Numbered from the stretch's first letter, positions 1 to 8,696 are shown. The stretch: DNA of 64,000 bases from Marixanthomonas sp002364245 (GCA_963973455.1 CAXAZF010000005.1:62001-126000), one strand, 5' to 3'. The notes: generated by a model from the sequence alone, not told the origin. A program made the numbers and translations.

Positions 1-50
1 AAGAAGAAGGCAGTGATGTAGAAGACGTAGACTTCGAAGAAGTTAAGTAA
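1..50 (+). CDS. dnaK: DnaK chaperone, C-terminal end only (partial)
   Basis: Reading from base 3, the window opens with the last 15 codons of a gene, ending EEGSDVEDVDFEEVK and then TAA at 48-50. The acidic tail with a DVDFEEV ending is the usual C-terminus of Hsp70/DnaK in Flavobacteriia. Nothing else of the protein is visible, so the call rests on this tail and on the strong terminator just behind it. Confidence 0.7.
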   Translation, partial: EEGSDVEDVDFEEVK

Positions 51-73
51 GACTGAAGTTTATATATAATATG

Positions 74-105
74 AAAAACCGCAACTATTAAGTTGCGGTT
101 TTTTT
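74..105 (+). terminator. Rho-independent terminator of dnaK
   Basis: An 8-bp perfect stem, CCGCAACT (79-86) with AGTTGCGG (91-98) and loop ATTA, is flanked by A-run 74-78 and T-run 99-105. It lies 24 bases after the dnaK stop codon. Confidence 0.9.
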
Positions 106-167
106 ATTGTATAAAGACCATAAAGTTGTTTAAGACAAGTATAACACCCCACTATATCATTTATCAG

Positions 168-175
168 TATATTTG
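168..175 (+). promoter_or_regulatory. Bacteroidota -7 promoter element TATATTTG
   Basis: TATATTTG matches the TAnnTTTG -7 consensus exactly and ends 5 bases before the ATG at 181. Transcription would start at or next to the start codon. No TTG is seen at the usual 19-21 base spacing upstream. Confidence 0.55.
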
Positions 176-180
176 AATTT

Positions 181-720
181 ATGGAATCTGTACTACTTCC
201 CAAACAGCCGCATCCTGCGGTATCATACCTACGTGTAGGAAGGTTGCTATATTTTTCACTCATCTTATTTATTATAGAGTCGTGGGTATATGGTGTGCAA
301 CTTATGGAGGCTTGGAACAATGCTTCAATTTACATTGTTTCCTTTTGGGCTATATGCTTTCTATTTTCCTTTATTCATATTTATTTGGTCATTATGGATG
401 GCTGGTCACGGTACCAGAATTACAAACGAGCAAAGGATCAGTTTTTTATACATGGTTTTCGTCCGCGTATTGCAGATATTTACATCGTTTCAAAATGTCA
501 ACGTATGGCAGCTGAAACCGCCGCAGAAGAATTAGGAATTAGAGAAGAAGTAAAAGCTTATTATAAAAGCTGTGGTGTAAAATGGTATCACTATATTCCT
601 TATTTTATGGTGAAAGAACCTCTGTTTATGTTTAAAAAAGACTTTTGGTCTCGTACCTTTTTGGAAAAGAACTACACGCCAAAATTTGATTTTCAAAATA
701 TGCCACAAGCTACGGTATGA
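181..720 (+). CDS. Unknown two-helix membrane protein, first gene of an ABC transporter operon
   Basis: This is a 179-residue protein of a family I do not recognise. Two hydrophobic segments, about residues 23-45 (LLYFSLILFIIESWVYGV) and 51-72 (IYIVSFWAICFLFSFIHIYLV), are followed by a basic, aromatic-rich soluble part that includes an Ala/Glu-rich helix (MAAETAAEELGIREEV). There is no cleavable signal peptide. A TAnnTTTG element lies 5 bases before the ATG. The stop codon overlaps the ATG of the ABC ATPase by 4 bases, so the two are very probably translationally coupled and the protein may be an accessory subunit of that transporter. That role is inferred only from position. Confidence 0.75.
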   Translation: MESVLLPKQPHPAVSYLRVGRLLYFSLILFIIESWVYGVQLMEAWNNASIYIVSFWAICFLFSFIHIYLVIMDGWSRYQNYKRAKDQFFIHGFRPRIADIYIVSKCQRMAAETAAEELGIREEVKAYYKSCGVKWYHYIPYFMVKEPLFMFKKDFWSRTFLEKNYTPKFDFQNMPQATV

Positions 721-1571
721 GTATTTCGTGCACACAAGTAAGCAAACAATACGGTTCGGTGATTGCGTTACAAAACGTAAGTATCTCTTGTAAAGCCGGT
801 GAAATTTGTGGAATTGTAGGCGCCAACGGAGCTGGTAAAACAACCTTGTTTAAAATATTAATAGGATTGGTAACACCCGATAATGGCTCCGTTACTATTG
901 AAAATACAGGAAAGAAAAAAGCGGGAGGTATTATAGAAAAACCTGCTTTGTACGAATATCTCACGGCTTATGAAAACCTTATAGTATTTGCCAAAATGCA
1001 AGGTGCAAATACTGATAAAAATATACTACATCAATTTTTAAAGCGAGTAGGGCTAACGATAGATAGAAAAGACCCAGTGCGTAATTATTCCAAGGGGATG
1101 AAACAAAGACTGGGCATTGCCATTGCACTGCTAAATAACCCTTCTTGTTTAATTTTGGATGAACCGTTTTCAGGTCTTGACCCGATGGGTATTGAATCAC
1201 TAAGAAACCTTATTCTGAAATTATCAGAAGAGAATCTAACTATTTTAATTTCCTCTCACATTGTTGATGTATTGAGTAAATTATGTTCAAAACTCTATGT
1301 TATTAATAACGGAAGTATTGTTAATTCAGGAGAGACGGCTGTTTTAATTTCTAAAAACACAAATGCATATACCATTTGCGGTTTTGGAATTGCAACTTCA
1401 AAAGCGTTGCAAAATTTCAATACTGAAAAACGTGGTAATTGTGTGAGGGTTTCTGTTTCTTCCAAAGAAATTCCGAAGGTATTGCAACAATTGGCTGAAG
1501 AACAAATTAGCATCACTTCTTGCACACCCGAAGTAGATTTACAGCAACTTTTTCACCCAATATCGCAATGA
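717..1571 (+). CDS. ABC transporter ATP-binding protein
   Basis: A 284-residue ATPase of the ABC-2 type export/permease class. It has Walker A GANGAGKTT (35-43), the ABC signature in the form YSKGMKQ (124-130), Walker B CLILDEP (144-150) and switch His181 in ILISSHIVD. The YSKGMKQR signature is typical of CcmA/NatA-like ATPases that drive multidrug, lipid or Na+ export. The C-terminal 80 residues are the variable regulatory tail. The start overlaps the previous stop and the end overlaps the next start (ATGA at both joints). The substrate cannot be told from sequence. Confidence 0.93.
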   Translation: MSISCTQVSKQYGSVIALQNVSISCKAGEICGIVGANGAGKTTLFKILIGLVTPDNGSVTIENTGKKKAGGIIEKPALYEYLTAYENLIVFAKMQGANTDKNILHQFLKRVGLTIDRKDPVRNYSKGMKQRLGIAIALLNNPSCLILDEPFSGLDPMGIESLRNLILKLSEENLTILISSHIVDVLSKLCSKLYVINNGSIVNSGETAVLISKNTNAYTICGFGIATSKALQNFNTEKRGNCVRVSVSSKEIPKVLQQLAEEQISITSCTPEVDLQQLFHPISQ

Positions 1572-2398
1572 GAGCACTTTTAGCGACCGAATTTTACAAA
1601 CTCATAAAGCAAAGCCGGACGTATTATGCGCTCGCTGCCATTTTTGTAATAGAAGGTGTGGTGTTGTTTAGCGCATATTATCAAGGCGCCGGGATTATTG
1701 ATATTGTGTTAAGCAATTTAAAAGATACCTTCTATTTTGAAGGAAACCTTCTGAATGGAAACTTAGTCACCTACTTTATATTAAACTCACTGTGGTTTCA
1801 CGTTCCGCTGATTTTGATCATAATTATGTCGGGTTTACTCACCACAGAATATAAAGACAAAACCTTGCAAATGGTTATGATGCAACCGGTAAAAAAGTGG
1901 CAGTATATACTCAGTAAATACATTGTAGCCATTGTTTTTACTACCTGTGTGGTATTTGTATTGGCGCTGACGTCCTTTTTACTATCGTATGCTTTGTTCG
2001 GGAAAGGGGATTTAATTGTGTATGTAAACGGTCTTACTTTTTTTGAACATGATGATGCTTTGTTGAGGTTGGTATATGCTTTTATAGTAGGAGCTGTATC
2101 TATGGTGTTCTTTTCGGTGGTAAGTGTAACCTTGGCCGTTATTTTTAAAGAAGCGATGAAAACTTGGATTATTGCAGCTTTCTTTTTAATACTTTCAAAC
2201 ATTCTGCTGAAAGTTGATTTTGGAAGTGAATTGCTAAACAAAGGATTATACGTAAAACTGAACGATACCTGGCAGTACTTTTTTACGTTTGAAATTCCGT
2301 GGAACACGATATACACTAATGTCGCTTTATTAATAGCATACACCTTGTTTACTATGGGAGTTGGCGTGTATGTATTTCAGAAAAAAGATATAGGATGA
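1568..2398 (+). CDS. ABC-2 type transporter permease
   Basis: A 276-residue integral membrane protein with about six hydrophobic segments, starting MRALLATEFYKLIKQSRTY. This is the usual cytoplasmic N-terminus of ABC-2 permeases (FxKxxxxRxxY pattern) that pair with NatA-like ATPases. It includes an extracytoplasmic loop after the first helix and the motif LTTEYKDKTLQMVMMQPVKKWQ typical of the coupling region. I chose the ATG at 1568 because it overlaps the ATPase stop by 4 bases; the frame is also open further upstream, but only inside the ATPase gene. It forms the transport unit with the preceding gene. Confidence 0.9.
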   Translation: MRALLATEFYKLIKQSRTYYALAAIFVIEGVVLFSAYYQGAGIIDIVLSNLKDTFYFEGNLLNGNLVTYFILNSLWFHVPLILIIIMSGLLTTEYKDKTLQMVMMQPVKKWQYILSKYIVAIVFTTCVVFVLALTSFLLSYALFGKGDLIVYVNGLTFFEHDDALLRLVYAFIVGAVSMVFFSVVSVTLAVIFKEAMKTWIIAAFFLILSNILLKVDFGSELLNKGLYVKLNDTWQYFFTFEIPWNTIYTNVALLIAYTLFTMGVGVYVFQKKDIG

Positions 2399-3048
2399 TA
2401 CAACGATTGATATTGATAGTACTGTGCATAAGTTCGATTTCAAGCTTGGCTCAAGAACAAGATGAAGATTTACTGCGCATTAAAGAACGGCTAGACACGG
2501 TTTCAGCATTTAAAGCCGATTTGAAATTAGATGTGGATATTAGTTTTATCAATATGCCGCAGAAAAAAGCGACCGTTCAATTTGAGAAAGGGAAGCCAAT
2601 TTCTTTTTCTTCGGAAGACTTTGCGCTTATCCCAAAGCGTGGTCTAGACTTTTCATTTCAAGAATTGTTTGAATATCCTTTTATCACTGTTGATCGTGGA
2701 ATGGAAACAGTTGAAGGAAACAAATTGAAGGTGGTGAATATTATTCCAACAGATAAAAAAGCTGATTTTTCAATTGCAACCTTGTATCTGGATTTAAAAG
2801 CAGAGCAAATAGCTATTTCAGAAATAAGTACAAAAAAAGATGGTATCTATACCTTACTATTAGATTACTCGACTTCCGAATCTGTTTTGCCAACAAAAGT
2901 AGAGGTGCAATTTGAAATGGAACGCATTCGTATTCCGCTTAACTTTATGGGAAAAGACATTGATGTTGACAGAAAAAAGATGCGAGAAGAAGAAGTAAAA
3001 ACCGGTAAAATTTTCTTGACGTTGGATTATAAAACCATTTCGTATTAA
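2395..3048 (+). CDS. LolA-like periplasmic protein
   Basis: A 217-residue exported protein with signal peptide MIQRLILIVLCISSISSLAQ, cleaved near residue 20. The rest is beta-rich. The opening LLRIKERLDTVSAFKADLKLDVDISFINMP and the later sections resemble the half-barrel of LolA/LppX-type lipoprotein carriers, although similarity is too low for a firm family call. It is the last gene of the four-gene operon (ATGA overlap with the permease). A periplasmic carrier or adaptor for what the ABC unit exports is plausible but inferred. Its 3' end overlaps the convergent DUF4412 gene by 4 bases. Confidence 0.7.
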   Translation: MIQRLILIVLCISSISSLAQEQDEDLLRIKERLDTVSAFKADLKLDVDISFINMPQKKATVQFEKGKPISFSSEDFALIPKRGLDFSFQELFEYPFITVDRGMETVEGNKLKVVNIIPTDKKADFSIATLYLDLKAEQIAISEISTKKDGIYTLLLDYSTSESVLPTKVEVQFEMERIRIPLNFMGKDIDVDRKKMREEEVKTGKIFLTLDYKTISY

Positions 3049-3731
3049 TTATCGATCTTACTTAACGCATACCCTTCACTACTGAACATATTTTTATCAA
3101 CAGCTTCAGAAATATTAATGACACGGATTATTACGTCTGCACGGCCTATTTTACTCTTTAAAAATAGTTCTAATGGTAATCCTTCTACACCAAACTGGTC
3201 AAAGAGTTCTAGTTCTTTAGTGTCTTTTCCCGCGCCAACTGATTGGTATGCAAATACGCTTCCCATATTTAGCTCTATAGCTTCGGGTAACCATAAACTA
3301 GCTGTGTATTCATCATTTTCTGCTAACACTTCACGGGTTTGGTAGCCTTCAATTTCTTTGGTTTTTCCTGTGTAGTTTAGTTTAGTTCGGGGTCCCGTTC
3401 CATAGTCACGAGTTGCTACTTGCATTCCAGGCCAATATTTCTCGTTCATAGGTAAGATATAACCACCTTTTCTTCCGTTTTGTTCAAACAATCCAGTAAT
3501 GGTAGCATCTTTGGGGTTAAAAATAAGTTTTAAATCAGGCTGATTTCTTTTTGCATGAATGATAAGTGCTGTTTTGTCTTTTCCGAAGAAATAGGAAAGA
3601 GTGTCAGCCCGTTCGTTTCCATTTTCATATTGCTGTGATACAACTAAATCAAAACTTCCTGTAAACTGTTGTGAGTAAAGTTGTGAAAACGAGAAAATAG
3701 ACAATATAAGAAGTAGCGCGTTTTTTTTCAT
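3045..3731 (-). CDS. Exported DUF4412-type protein
   Basis: A 228-residue protein with signal peptide MKKNALLLILSIFSFSQLYSQ. The mature part alternates strands and contains a KTALIIHAKRNQPDLKLIFN stretch followed by TKLNYTGKTKEIEGYQTREVLAE. This is the pattern of DUF4412, which describes an exported beta protein whose lower half matches outer-membrane lipoprotein-sorting-like folds. Its function is unknown. It is transcribed toward the ABC operon and ends inside its last codons. Confidence 0.7.
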   Translation of the reverse strand: MKKNALLLILSIFSFSQLYSQQFTGSFDLVVSQQYENGNERADTLSYFFGKDKTALIIHAKRNQPDLKLIFNPKDATITGLFEQNGRKGGYILPMNEKYWPGMQVATRDYGTGPRTKLNYTGKTKEIEGYQTREVLAENDEYTASLWLPEAIELNMGSVFAYQSVGAGKDTKELELFDQFGVEGLPLELFLKSKIGRADVIIRVINISEAVDKNMFSSEGYALSKIDN

Positions 3732-3823
3732 TTCAAATTAAAAGTATTCCAAGATACAATTTTTTGCTTTGAAAAAGCTTTCATGCACTGTCATAAAACC
3801 CTTACATACAGGTGGATGTTGAT

Positions 3824-3857
3824 AAAAAAAAGAACGGCCCTTAGTAGAGAGCCGTTC
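3824..3857 (-). terminator. Terminator of the LRR gene, with a long 3' UTR
   Basis: On the minus strand GAACGGC (3857-3851) pairs with GCCGTTC (3838-3832) across a 12-base loop, followed by a run of at least seven Ts. It lies 155 bases after the LRR stop at 4013. The gap 3732-4012 otherwise holds only AT-rich sequence, with no second gene. Confidence 0.75.
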
Positions 3858-4012
3858 AAACCAAATAAATCAATTAGCAACTAAACTAATTAATTAATAC
3901 AATAGTATGGAATTATATTTTTTGAACAAAGTTCTTTAACGGTATTTTTTGATTTTTATCGTATTGTTTTTTTAAAATAATTATGAAAATTCATACAATA
4001 AATTAGTAACTT

Positions 4013-4723
4013 TTATTCGTCGTCACTTGTTTCAATAGCAATAATACTATTTGCTGGAGAAGTTATCGTTGGCTCTTTGGTAAGATCCAACGTAGCTCCA
4101 GAATTTGAAAGTAATATGATTGAAAACATTTCAGGATTAGTAAAATTATTTTCAGCCACCATTAGTTCTTCTAACTTATTGTTTTGTGCTAAATCTGTTG
4201 GTAAAACCCCACTCAATTGATTATCGAAAACATTAAAAACTTCTAAGCTTTTCAGGTTTTTGACAGTTGCTGGGATATTTCCTGTGATTTTATTGCTACT
4301 AAGGTGTAGTTGTTTTAACTGGGTAAGGTTACCAATATTAGCCGGAATAGCCCCGGTTAAGTTATTACCATTAAAAGCCAAAACTTCTAAGTTTGTAAGG
4401 TTTCCGATAGTAGTAGGCAATTCGCCAGATATTTTATTGAACGATAGCTCTAAAGTTTCTAGGTTGCTAAGGTTTCCTATAGATGAAGGGATTGTTCCTT
4501 CAACGTTGTTAAAGAGTAATGTAATACCTTTAACTTTATTATTTTCTAATGTTACTCCTTCCCATTCAGATACCGGTTGGTTTAATTCCCAAGTGCTGTT
4601 CCAGTTTTCACCATTTGTTGCGTTGTAAAAATCGATAAGAGCTTGTTTTTCTTGAACGCTAACCTGAGCGAAGACTGTAGTGCAAAAAGCTATAAATAAA
4701 ATACTTAGTACTAGTTTTTTCAT
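4013..4723 (-). CDS. Secreted plant-type leucine-rich repeat protein
   Basis: A 236-residue exported protein with signal peptide MKKLVLSILFIAFCTTVFAQ. The N-cap (residues about 21-60) has the EKQALIDFYNATNGENW pattern found before bacterial LRRs that resemble plant receptor LRRs. Five to six repeats of about 24 residues follow, with consensus IPxxIGNLTNLExLxLxxNxLxG, from about residue 65 to 190, then a short acidic tail ending SDDE. There is no T9SS sorting domain or lipobox. Such proteins usually bind other proteins or glycans, and the ligand is unknown. Confidence 0.85.
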   Translation of the reverse strand: MKKLVLSILFIAFCTTVFAQVSVQEKQALIDFYNATNGENWNSTWELNQPVSEWEGVTLENNKVKGITLLFNNVEGTIPSSIGNLSNLETLELSFNKISGELPTTIGNLTNLEVLAFNGNNLTGAIPANIGNLTQLKQLHLSSNKITGNIPATVKNLKSLEVFNVFDNQLSGVLPTDLAQNNKLEELMVAENNFTNPEMFSIILLSNSGATLDLTKEPTITSPANSIIAIETSDDE

Positions 4724-4819
4724 AATTTGGGACTTTCGATTTCTTACAAAACAGTATAAATAAACTGCTTTTTTTGCCTAAGTGCAAAAAAAATCGATGA
4801 AATGCACAAAATAATTTAA

Positions 4820-5464
4820 TTATATTGTAGCAATCTGTTGAAGAAAGGAAATATTTACCTCGTGAACTCCTTCAAAAACAGTTGTTTGTAGTCGATCTCC
4901 AAATAATGAACTTCTTTTTAATTGTTCTTCCGTTTTTCGTGCTTCGGTAATGTACGGGTCTTTATTTCCATAGAGATAGGTTACAGTTGTCTCAGGTTTC
5001 AGAAATGAAAAATCTTCCGGTTTTAATTCTACTGGAATCCCTCCTGAATGCAGCAACAAATAATCGCATTGTATCTTGCGGCTAGAGAGCCATCTACTCG
5101 CTATAGAAACCCCTTGCGAATAACCCATTACGATAAACCTTGGTAAAACTTCTGGTTTTTCAGCTTCCCAAACGGCATCGACATATTCTAATACATTCCT
5201 TGTTTCAGCTACGGTATTTTCCTTGGTAAGCCATGATGCGCCTACATGTTTAAAATCGCTTCCTTGATAGTATTTAGAAGGGGCTTGGGGCACAATTATA
5301 TAATTTTCTTCGGGGTTTAAGTGCCTAAAATACTTGGCGAAGTAGCGGCTTAAGTAGCCTAAGCCATGAAAAGCAATCCAGATATTTTTAGTTTTAGGTG
5401 TTAGTTTATTTAGGGTAGTATAGGTTTTAGTTGAAGTATAGGAAACCTCTTTTTCTTTGGCCAT
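4820..5464 (-). CDS. Alpha/beta-hydrolase, carboxylesterase/phospholipase family
   Basis: A 214-residue cytoplasmic serine hydrolase. It shows the oxyanion-hole motif FHGLGYLSRYFAKYF near residue 32, the nucleophile elbow MGYSQG near residue 116, Asp in YGNKDPYI near 170 and His in GVHEV near 201, a complete Ser-Asp-His triad. Length and order fit the small phospholipase/carboxylesterase family (YpfH/EstB-like). It is divergent from the thioesterase at 5501, 36 bases apart, with a TAACTTTG element between them. Confidence 0.85.
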   Translation of the reverse strand: MAKEKEVSYTSTKTYTTLNKLTPKTKNIWIAFHGLGYLSRYFAKYFRHLNPEENYIIVPQAPSKYYQGSDFKHVGASWLTKENTVAETRNVLEYVDAVWEAEKPEVLPRFIVMGYSQGVSIASRWLSSRKIQCDYLLLHSGGIPVELKPEDFSFLKPETTVTYLYGNKDPYITEARKTEEQLKRSSLFGDRLQTTVFEGVHEVNISFLQQIATI

Positions 5465-5482
5465 TTCTATTTTGTATTTTTA

Positions 5483-5490
5483 CAAAGTTA
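5483..5490 (-). promoter_or_regulatory. -7 promoter element TAACTTTG for the esterase gene
   Basis: Read on the minus strand, TAACTTTG matches TAnnTTTG exactly and lies 18 bases before the esterase ATG. No clear TTG box is seen upstream. The same 36-base intergenic region must also carry the promoter of the thioesterase gene, where only a weaker TATTTTTA (5475-5482) is visible. Confidence 0.5.
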
Positions 5491-5500
5491 AAAGAAACAG

Positions 5501-5920
5501 ATGAAGTATACTAAAGAGGAAGTATTGGCAGGTTGCAAAAAAATGTGTCAAAATACATTAATGGAAACATTGGAAATTGAGTTTATAGATGTCACCGAAG
5601 ACACCCTAATTGCCAAAATGCCCGTAACGCCAAAAGTACACCAGCCAGACGGTGTGTTGCATGGGGGTGCATCTGTCGCTTTAGCTGAGAGTGTAGGGAG
5701 TGCCGCAGCCTTTATTTTCATGGATGCCAAAAAAGTGAGCATTAGGGGAATTGAAATTGCAGCAAATCACGTTAAAAGTGTAAGAGAAGGGTTTGTTTTT
5801 GCGCATGCAAAAGTGTTGCACCAAGGGCGTACCACACAACTTTGGCAAATTAAAATTGTCAATGAAGATAACCAATTGGTTTCTTTAGTGAAATTAACTA
5901 CCTTAACGCTTGAAAACTAA
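5501..5920 (+). CDS. menI: Hotdog-fold thioesterase, probable DHNA-CoA hydrolase
   Basis: A 139-residue protein of the PaaI/YdiI acyl-CoA thioesterase family. The core motif HQPDGVLHGGASVALAESVGS (residues 47-67) carries the catalytic Glu and the HGG loop of the MenI/EntH group. It sits 6 bases before menF and in line with menD, so hydrolysis of 1,4-dihydroxy-2-naphthoyl-CoA in menaquinone synthesis is the most likely role. The alternative, a general proofreading thioesterase, cannot be excluded from sequence. The family assignment is firm; the substrate is inferred from context. Confidence 0.8.
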   Translation: MKYTKEEVLAGCKKMCQNTLMETLEIEFIDVTEDTLIAKMPVTPKVHQPDGVLHGGASVALAESVGSAAAFIFMDAKKVSIRGIEIAANHVKSVREGFVFAHAKVLHQGRTTQLWQIKIVNEDNQLVSLVKLTTLTLEN

Positions 5921-5926
5921 CCGCTA

Positions 5927-6994
5927 ATGAATTTAAAACTACTGCTAGAAAGAATAACCGACCAGTATAACCAAAAAAAACCTTTTGTCCTTTACTCCCA
6001 CCCTGAAAGCGATACAGTAGAGGTTTTACTTCAGAAAAATGAAAAAAAATATACTTCTGAAGCATTTGATAAACGTGGGATTGTTTTGGCTCCGTTTAAT
6101 TTTGAAACGAAGCCTATCTGTATTCCCCTACAAGAATCGGAACATATATCTTGCGAACTTTCAAAAGAAAAAATAGAAACTGAACCTATTGATCCAAGTT
6201 TTAAAACCTTGGAAAAGGAAGAGTACATGCGTTTGGTTTCAAAAGCACTTACAACTATAAATCAAAAAAACACCCACAAGGTTGTTGTCTCTAGAAAAAA
6301 GGAATTTCCAATTTCAAGCATAGATTTTTCAAGCTTTGTCCCCCGACTATTACACTTATACCCAACAGCGTTTCGTTATGTATGGTTTCATCCTGAAACA
6401 GGAATATGGAGCGGTGCTACGCCTGAAGTACTCTTAGTGACCAATGGAGAGTCTTTTACTACTATGGCATTGGCAGGGACTAAAAAGATTGAAAGCGAAC
6501 AGGAGCCAGAGTGGAGCCCTAAAGAAAAAAATGAACAACAAGTGGTGACCGATGCGATAAGCAATTGTCTTCAAAAAGTTACTTCGGTTTTACGGGTTTC
6601 AAAAACGTATACCCACGAAGCGGGTTCTTTGGCACATTTACGTACCGATATAACCGGAATGTTAAAAAATAAAAAAACTACGTTAGCAACGATTACCGCT
6701 GCATTGCACCCTACACCAGCTGTATGTGGAACACCTCTATCATCTTCATTAAAATTTATAAATGAAAATGAAGGGTACAACAGGGAATACTATACTGGTT
6801 TTATTGGTTCTATAGATAATAATGATTCAAGGTCTTGCTTGTATGTAAACCTTCGCTGTATGAAGATTGAAGAGAATAAGGCTCATTTGTATGTTGGCGG
6901 TGGGATTACCTTTGACTCAAACCCAGAAGAAGAATGGGAAGAAACTCAAAATAAATTGCAAACTATGTTGCAAGTAGTGCAGCCAATACTTTAA
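5927..6994 (+). CDS. menF: Isochorismate synthase
   Basis: A 355-residue chorismate-binding enzyme that converts chorismate to isochorismate, the first committed step to menaquinone. The catalytic C-terminal two thirds contain GIWSGATPEVLL (about 160-171), MALAGTKK (about 181), HPTPAVCGTP (about 263) and EGYNREYYTGFIG (about 281-293), with the usual Glu metal ligands near the end in NPEEEWEET. It is shorter than E. coli MenF, with a reduced N-terminal region as in other Bacteroidota. An EntC-like siderophore role is less likely because menD follows directly. Confidence 0.93.
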   Translation: MNLKLLLERITDQYNQKKPFVLYSHPESDTVEVLLQKNEKKYTSEAFDKRGIVLAPFNFETKPICIPLQESEHISCELSKEKIETEPIDPSFKTLEKEEYMRLVSKALTTINQKNTHKVVVSRKKEFPISSIDFSSFVPRLLHLYPTAFRYVWFHPETGIWSGATPEVLLVTNGESFTTMALAGTKKIESEQEPEWSPKEKNEQQVVTDAISNCLQKVTSVLRVSKTYTHEAGSLAHLRTDITGMLKNKKTTLATITAALHPTPAVCGTPLSSSLKFINENEGYNREYYTGFIGSIDNNDSRSCLYVNLRCMKIEENKAHLYVGGGITFDSNPEEEWEETQNKLQTMLQVVQPIL

Positions 6995-7012
6995 AATTGA
7001 CAGAGCAGTTTG

Positions 7013-7020
7013 TACCTTTG
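7013..7020 (+). promoter_or_regulatory. -7 promoter element TACCTTTG in front of menD
   Basis: TACCTTTG matches TAnnTTTG and ends 5 bases before the menD ATG at 7026. Although menD follows menF by only 31 bases, this would give menD its own, nearly leaderless transcript. A TTGACA lies 13 bases upstream (6998-7003), too close for the usual 19-21 base spacing. Confidence 0.5.
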
Positions 7021-7025
7021 TACTA

Positions 7026-8690
7026 ATGAATTTTTCCGCTAAACGCCTCTCGCAAACTGTTACACAACTTTGTTTATCTAAGGGTATAGATCACATCGTT
7101 ATTTCACCGGGTTCACGCAATGCCCCTCTAACTATTGGTTTTACAGAACACCCTAAATTTAAATGCTTTAGTATTGTAGATGAGCGTTGTGCGGCCTTTT
7201 TTGCTTTAGGTATGGCGCAGCAAACAAACAAACCAGTTGTTTTGGTTTGTTCTTCAGGTTCGGCTTTGCTAAATTATTTTCCTGCCGTAGCCGAAGCTTT
7301 TTATAGCGATATTCCATTGGTTATTCTTTCTGCAGATCGTCCATCAGAGTTACTGGAAATAGGGGATGGGCAGACCATTCAGCAAGAAAATGTTTATGGA
7401 AAGCATATTCTATATAACGCTAATTGCAAAGAAGAGGATGAGAACCAAACTTTTAATGAAACCGAAATAAACATTGCTTTAAACACAGCAATTGAGCTAC
7501 AAGGGCCGGTACATATTAACATACCTTTTTCTGAACCTTTATATGGCAAAGTAGATGTGTTAAAAGTAACTCCACAAAATGTTCCAGCAAGGGTTGCTTC
7601 TGGTGTAATTTCTGAAAACTTAGAAGAATTTGCAGAAGAATGGAACAAAAGCCCTAAAAAACTAATTTTGGTTGGTGTATTGGCACCAAACAGTATTGAA
7701 GAGCAATACATTAATGCTCTGGCGAAAGATGAAAGTGTTTTGGTATTGACTGAAACAACTTCAAATTTATATCACGAAAATTTCATTCCGGCAATCGATC
7801 AACTTATTACAGCTTTGGACGAAGATGGTTTTAAAGCATTGCAACCAGACATCTTGCTTACGTTTGGTGGTATGGTGGTTTCAAAACGTATCAAAAAGTT
7901 TTTAAGGACCTATGCGCCAAAAATGCATTGGCACGTTGATACAAAAAAAGCATATGATACATACTTTTCTTTGAGTAACCATATAAAAACCACTCCCAAT
8001 ATATTTTTAAAAGCTTTTTTACCTAAAACCGAAGAGGTTGTTAGTACCTATCAAAATGAATGGTTAACTGTTAAAAATAAACGTATTGCATTACATAAAG
8101 AATACGTTTCCACAGCCCCTTATTCAGATTTCAAAGTATATGCTAACGTTTTTAAAAGCCTGCCAAACAAGATGCAAATGCAGGTGGCTAATAGTGCCGC
8201 GATTAGGTATGCACAACTATTTAATATTCCGTCGTCTGTTCAGGTGTTTTGTAATCGGGGAACAAGCGGGATTGACGGTAGTGTAAGCACAGCAATAGGA
8301 GCGGGATATGCTTCACAATTGCCTACGGTTTTAATTACGGGGGATCTGAGCTTTTTTTATGACAGCAATGCGCTGTGGAATAATTATATTCCTAATGACT
8401 TCAAAATTATATTGATAAATAATAGTGGAGGAGGTATTTTCAGGATTTTACCTGGCGCCAAAGACACCAAACATTTCCACCGGTTTTTTGAAACACAGCA
8501 TGAGCTTTCAGCAAAGCAATTGGCTAAAATGTATAAGTTTGATTATACTACAGCTCATAACGAAATCACTTTAAAAGAACAGTTGAGTAATTTCTTTTCT
8601 TCTTCAGAAAAACCAAAAATTTTGGAAGTTTTTACACCTTCTGAAATAAATGATACTGTTTTATTAGACTATTTTAAGTTTATTAAATAA
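7026..8690 (+). CDS. menD: 2-succinyl-5-enolpyruvyl-6-hydroxy-3-cyclohexene-1-carboxylate synthase
   Basis: A 554-residue thiamine-diphosphate enzyme that joins isochorismate and 2-oxoglutarate-derived succinyl semialdehyde in menaquinone synthesis. The N-terminal ISPGSRNAPLT (26-36) is the MenD substrate-binding signature, and Glu53 in VDERCAAFFALG is the cofactor-activating Glu. The C-terminal ThDP/Mg motif starts at GDLSFFYDSNALWNN, with the NNSGGGIFRILPG segment typical of MenD behind it. Length is normal. It ends 6 bases before a convergent gene with no terminator between. Confidence 0.97.
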   Translation: MNFSAKRLSQTVTQLCLSKGIDHIVISPGSRNAPLTIGFTEHPKFKCFSIVDERCAAFFALGMAQQTNKPVVLVCSSGSALLNYFPAVAEAFYSDIPLVILSADRPSELLEIGDGQTIQQENVYGKHILYNANCKEEDENQTFNETEINIALNTAIELQGPVHINIPFSEPLYGKVDVLKVTPQNVPARVASGVISENLEEFAEEWNKSPKKLILVGVLAPNSIEEQYINALAKDESVLVLTETTSNLYHENFIPAIDQLITALDEDGFKALQPDILLTFGGMVVSKRIKKFLRTYAPKMHWHVDTKKAYDTYFSLSNHIKTTPNIFLKAFLPKTEEVVSTYQNEWLTVKNKRIALHKEYVSTAPYSDFKVYANVFKSLPNKMQMQVANSAAIRYAQLFNIPSSVQVFCNRGTSGIDGSVSTAIGAGYASQLPTVLITGDLSFFYDSNALWNNYIPNDFKIILINNSGGGIFRILPGAKDTKHFHRFFETQHELSAKQLAKMYKFDYTTAHNEITLKEQLSNFFSSSEKPKILEVFTPSEINDTVLLDYFKFIK

Positions 8691-8696
8691 TCATTT

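Noticed and set aside
1798..2343. A 181-codon open frame on the minus strand
   Set aside because: It lies entirely antisense to the ABC permease, has poor composition for a real protein and no recognisable domain.
4190..4500. Short direct repeats looking like a repeat array
   Set aside because: They are the DNA of the leucine-rich repeats, about 72 bases each and translated, not a CRISPR array or mobile repeat.
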